DNA of 64,000 bases from Cordia subcordata (taxonomy: Eukaryota > Streptophyta > Magnoliopsida > Boraginales > Cordiaceae). Position numbers and translations under genes: made by a program. The notes beneath the pieces were generated by a model, which was not told where the DNA came from, ran no database searches, and was given only the letters and a program-made list of their open reading frames with translations. The stretch is taken from the NCBI GenBank assembly GCA_028554755.1, contig JAPTOF010000010.1, positions 3,208,001 through 3,272,000 of the forward strand, in the 5' to 3' direction. Below, one piece after another: positions 61,085 to 64,000 of the stretch. The first letter of the stretch is position 1; each line of letters begins with the position of its first letter.

Positions 61085-62809
61085 ATAGTTGGATTGTAAA
61101 CACTTCAGGACATACAAAAAAAAAGTTCTTTTTTTGTATACAGTGCTTCTCATTGTCTATAAGCTTGCATAATTGATAGAACTTTAACACTATTATTATG
61201 ATTCGTTTTCATGATTTGAGTGATAGATTCATAGAAAGTAAACTATTGTATCATAGGATGTTTGTGCAAGAAGTTGTCAACACCATAGCACTATGTTAAA
61301 GTTTTAAGGAGACTAAATCTAATTCAAATCTCAATCTTAATTTACAGTTGATTTTTTCTTACTTTCTTTCTTAAGAAACATTTTATTTTAATTTTTTACA
61401 ATTCATTTTATTTTGTTTAAGTATCCTATGTCACTCGTTATTCAATTGGTTATTTTAATTTTAGTTTAGTTCCTTAATATTACTACAAGTTATGTTTCAC
61501 GCACAAGCCTACACATATAAAGTATTTTAGATTATTTTTTAATTTTTGTTTATTCATAATTATTATATTATTTACACACAAGATATATACATATATATAT
61601 ATATAATGATTTGTTGTCTTTAATTAAAAACTTAATGTTTGCTATTAAAAATAAATTAACTCAGAGCACGAGAAAAAAAATGCTAGTGAACATCAATAAT
61701 AAATGATTTTTGTACTACATTTCCGATGGAATCTTTTTTCCTTTAATACTTAGATGTTTGTATCTTATATACACTAACAATTAATGAGAATCAAACTTAC
61801 ACCAAAGAAATCCCCAAAATGGCAATGAATTTGTTCACAGCATTATTATATATCTTGCCCGAGATACAATATTAGTAAATTGATGATACATTATAACAGA
61901 ATGATTTGAATTATTTACAAACATTGAACTTCATCATAACAATAAGCAAAATTCAAAACAAGATCCACAAGTACAAAGTCATTGGACTAAAATGTGGGTT
62001 TCATGAAATTTTATAAAATCATAATTTTACGAGCAAGAGCTAAAGGTTGTGAACTATTCGTATAGTTTAATAATTAATCATTCATCATCAATTAGTAAAT
62101 TGCACTAATAGTATTATAACGTGTTTAGCGAATTTCTCTCTAAAAAATATCGGTGATATTGTCAACGCATGCTCTTATTAAAGCATAAAGACTCTGATCA
62201 TATTATAATGATAGTGATCTAATAGTTGCGATTTTGTCTACATCATTTATTATAATTGTATCAATAATTTATAACCTTTTAATTACGTTTATAACATCAT
62301 AATTTCAGGATCTTATTCATTCCTGATCTCACCCACACAAAAAACAAAAAAGAAAAAGGCAAAAAGTAAATAACAATACCTATAAAGAAAAGGGCAATTT
62401 TGGTAAGACAGTCATAGTGGACGTTGCTTTTCTTTTCCTCTTTTTACCCGCCTTTGACACTTTTGTATTTCTAACATTACCATTTATTATCCACATTAAA
62501 CAGCTGTGTCGCCATTGTTTTATGTATGTGTGTCTGAAGTGTGTGTATATGTGTAGGGTCACTACAATCTACTAGATAAACCAAAGACCAAATCCAATGT
62601 AAACCTGTCCCCCTTTTGCTATCTTGGTCCCCCCCACCCTCCTCCTCCTTCCCGCTTCCTCTTGAATTTATCTCCTTAGTGGGAAAGTGTGTCTGTGTGT
62701 GCATTTGTGTGTATTTATCCTGTGTGCTTTGCTGTGTGTTTTTTTTGGTTCATGCATGTGGTGAAAAATACCATACAAATTTGATATATACATAAATACA
62801 TACATACAT

Positions 62810-62914
62810 ATGGAGAAAGAGGTGGAGGAGAAGGGAGAGATTTCAGGTATAGTGAAGGAGATAATGGACACACCAGAAAGGAGCAAGATGACTACACCAT
62901 TGTCCAAGTTTGAG
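62810..62914 (+). CDS. First exon of a probable TSO1/TCX-like CXC protein (partial)
   Basis: An ATG at 62810 opens 35 codons, MEKEVEEKGEISG through IMDTPERSK and TPLSKFE, ending in GAG followed by a GT donor (62915). In plant tesmin/TSO1-like CXC (TCX) proteins the N-terminus commonly reads MDTPE..., then PLSKFE or PISKFE, followed in the next exon by DSPVFNYINSLSPI. The match to that pattern is the reason for the call. Family members bind DNA through paired CXC domains and act in cell-cycle control and flower development. No further exon appears before the window ends at 64000, so the gene continues outside or the call is wrong. The leader upstream is rich in GT and pyrimidine simple repeats. 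Confidence 0.55.
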
Positions 62915-62967
62915 GTCTGAATTGTTGCATTGTCCAGATTTGCATGACAATGGTTGAATTATTTTTG

Positions 62968-63290
62968 TTTGATTACAGCATAAATTTTGGATATTTTGTT
63001 TAATTACACATAATTTTCTCATTTTTTGTTTGATTGTAGAGTAAGTTTTGATATTTTGTTTAATTATAGGTAATTTCTCATTTTCTCTTTGAATTATAGC
63101 ATAAAATGTGGATGTTGCAATTCATTGCAGCATAATGTTTGCATTTCTCGTATAATTATAACATAAATTTTGGATATTTTGTTTAATTACTGATAATGTT
63201 TGCATTCTTTGTTTGCTTATAGCACAAAATGTGAATGTTGGTATTAATTATTGCATGATGTTTGCAATTCTTGGTTAATTATATATAAAG
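62968..63290. repeat. Degenerate minisatellite in the first intron of the TCX-like gene
   Basis: About ten units of 29-32 bases, pairing into dimers near 60 bases. The alternating phrases are TTTGTTTGATTACAGCATAA...TTTGGATAT and TTGTTTAATTA...ATAATTTT/ATGTTTGCATT, with many substitutions. Several units contain TATAG or ACAG acceptor-like strings. Confidence 0.75.
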
Positions 63291-64000
63291 GTTACATCTT
63301 TTGTTTATTCACAAGATAAAGTTTAGATCTTCTTTTTGTATTTATTTGATGTTAGGCTTAAATTGGTGTTTGATTTATGTTGTAGTTCTTTTTTAGTCTT
63401 TTTAATTCTTGGGGAAATGGGGGTTTTCTTATTCTTTTGGGTTTCAGTCTCTGCATGTATTTGTTGACTTGGATTTCTGTTAATCGCCTAATTTGTTTAG
63501 TTCTAAGACAAACATTTTGCTTACGTTTTATATTCATTGGTTATCTGAATTATTTTCTCGGGGTTTACTTTTCTTTCGTTTTTTTTTTCAATTTATCTTT
63601 GAGTAAAAGTTTTTAGTTTTGGCATAATTGATGTTTGATTATTGCAGGTGGATTGTGTAAAAAATGTATTAAGAAACAGGGCTTTGTTAATTTTGTAGGT
63701 ATGGATTCTGCGTGTGTTTGTTGGCTTAGTTTCTGCTAATGAGCCTGATATGGAGTTGATCTTGGTTGATTGGCTCATAGATTTTTACTTGGTGAATTAG
63801 GTCTAATTTTAAGGGAGTTGCCTGTCTTTTGATATGTGCTTCTTTCAATTTCTTTTTTAAATTAATATTGTAAGTAAGCTTTATTTGGGTTTACGATTTT
63901 TGGATTGATTTTTTTCGTGGTGATTTTGTCAATTGACCCTAGTGTTGGCACACTGAAATGAGATTTCACCAAGTTCCTTCTATGTATCGATATGGATTTT

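Larger units (their letters stand above)
52485..62809. other. About 10.3 kb AT-rich intergenic region, no gene seen
   Basis: It separates the XRI1-like gene (minus) from the TCX-like gene (plus), so both promoters lie at its edges. Recognised content: AT microsatellites (52944-52971, 59980-60023), a two-unit repeat (56442-56835), a G-rich block (57166-57210), MITE-like (57406-57877) and hAT (60329-61084) elements, and a GATA microsatellite (58411-58438). None of the short open frames resembles a protein I know. The last 200 bases are GT-rich and pyrimidine-rich, as expected for a leader. Confidence 0.6.

Overview
The window is nuclear DNA from a flowering plant, most likely a eudicot; I cannot name the species. 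The reasons are small GT-AG-bounded exons in AT-rich DNA, plant-only gene families, many microsatellites and MITE-like elements, and a degenerate plant Mutator-like transposon. Exon models were read by eye from splice sites and reading-frame phase. All four complete models stay in phase from start to stop.

Five protein-coding genes are supported. (1) 773-2831, minus strand: a six-exon clade III SWEET sugar transporter, 291 aa. (2) 13006-16115, plus strand: a seven-exon WNK kinase closest to Arabidopsis WNK1, 713 aa. (3) 30314-39557, plus strand: an eight-exon PHD-finger/GNAT protein of the IDM1/ROS4-like family, 1332 aa. (4) 41667-45300, minus strand: a six-exon Raf-like kinase closest to Arabidopsis ATMRK1, 403 aa. 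(5) 48172-52484, minus strand: a nine-exon XRI1-like DNA-repair/meiosis protein, 293 aa. A sixth gene, probably a TSO1/TCX-like CXC protein, begins at 62810 and runs off the right edge. These genes are unrelated to one another and do not form a cluster.

Between the WNK and IDM1-like genes, 18329-25003 is a roughly 6.7 kb Mutator-like element (MULE). It has long terminal inverted repeats, GC-rich subterminal repeats and an imperfect 9-bp target duplication. It carries two convergent decayed genes: a plant mobile domain (PMD/MAIN-like) gene on plus and a MuDR-type transposase on minus. A second, 870-bp non-autonomous MULE (25059-25928, target duplication TAACATGC[G/A]) lies 55 bp downstream. 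Two hAT-type non-autonomous elements with 8-bp target duplications were found at 42071-42766 (inside an intron of the Raf-like kinase) and 60329-61084. Several shorter MITE-like elements lie in the 5-11 kb, 44 kb, 47 kb and 57 kb regions.

The remaining DNA (3.4-13.0, 16.1-18.3, 25.9-30.3, 39.6-41.7, 45.3-48.2 and 52.5-62.8 kb) is AT-rich intergenic sequence. I see only repeats and short unsupported open frames in it. I found no convincing tRNA, rRNA, CRISPR or LTR-retrotransposon signal, and no clearly new gene system. The points most worth a second look are the PMD-plus-transposase MULE and its subterminal repeats, a stop-free 108-nt intron in the WNK gene, the upstream-ORF cluster before the IDM1-like gene, and an orphan exon-like fragment upstream of the SWEET gene.
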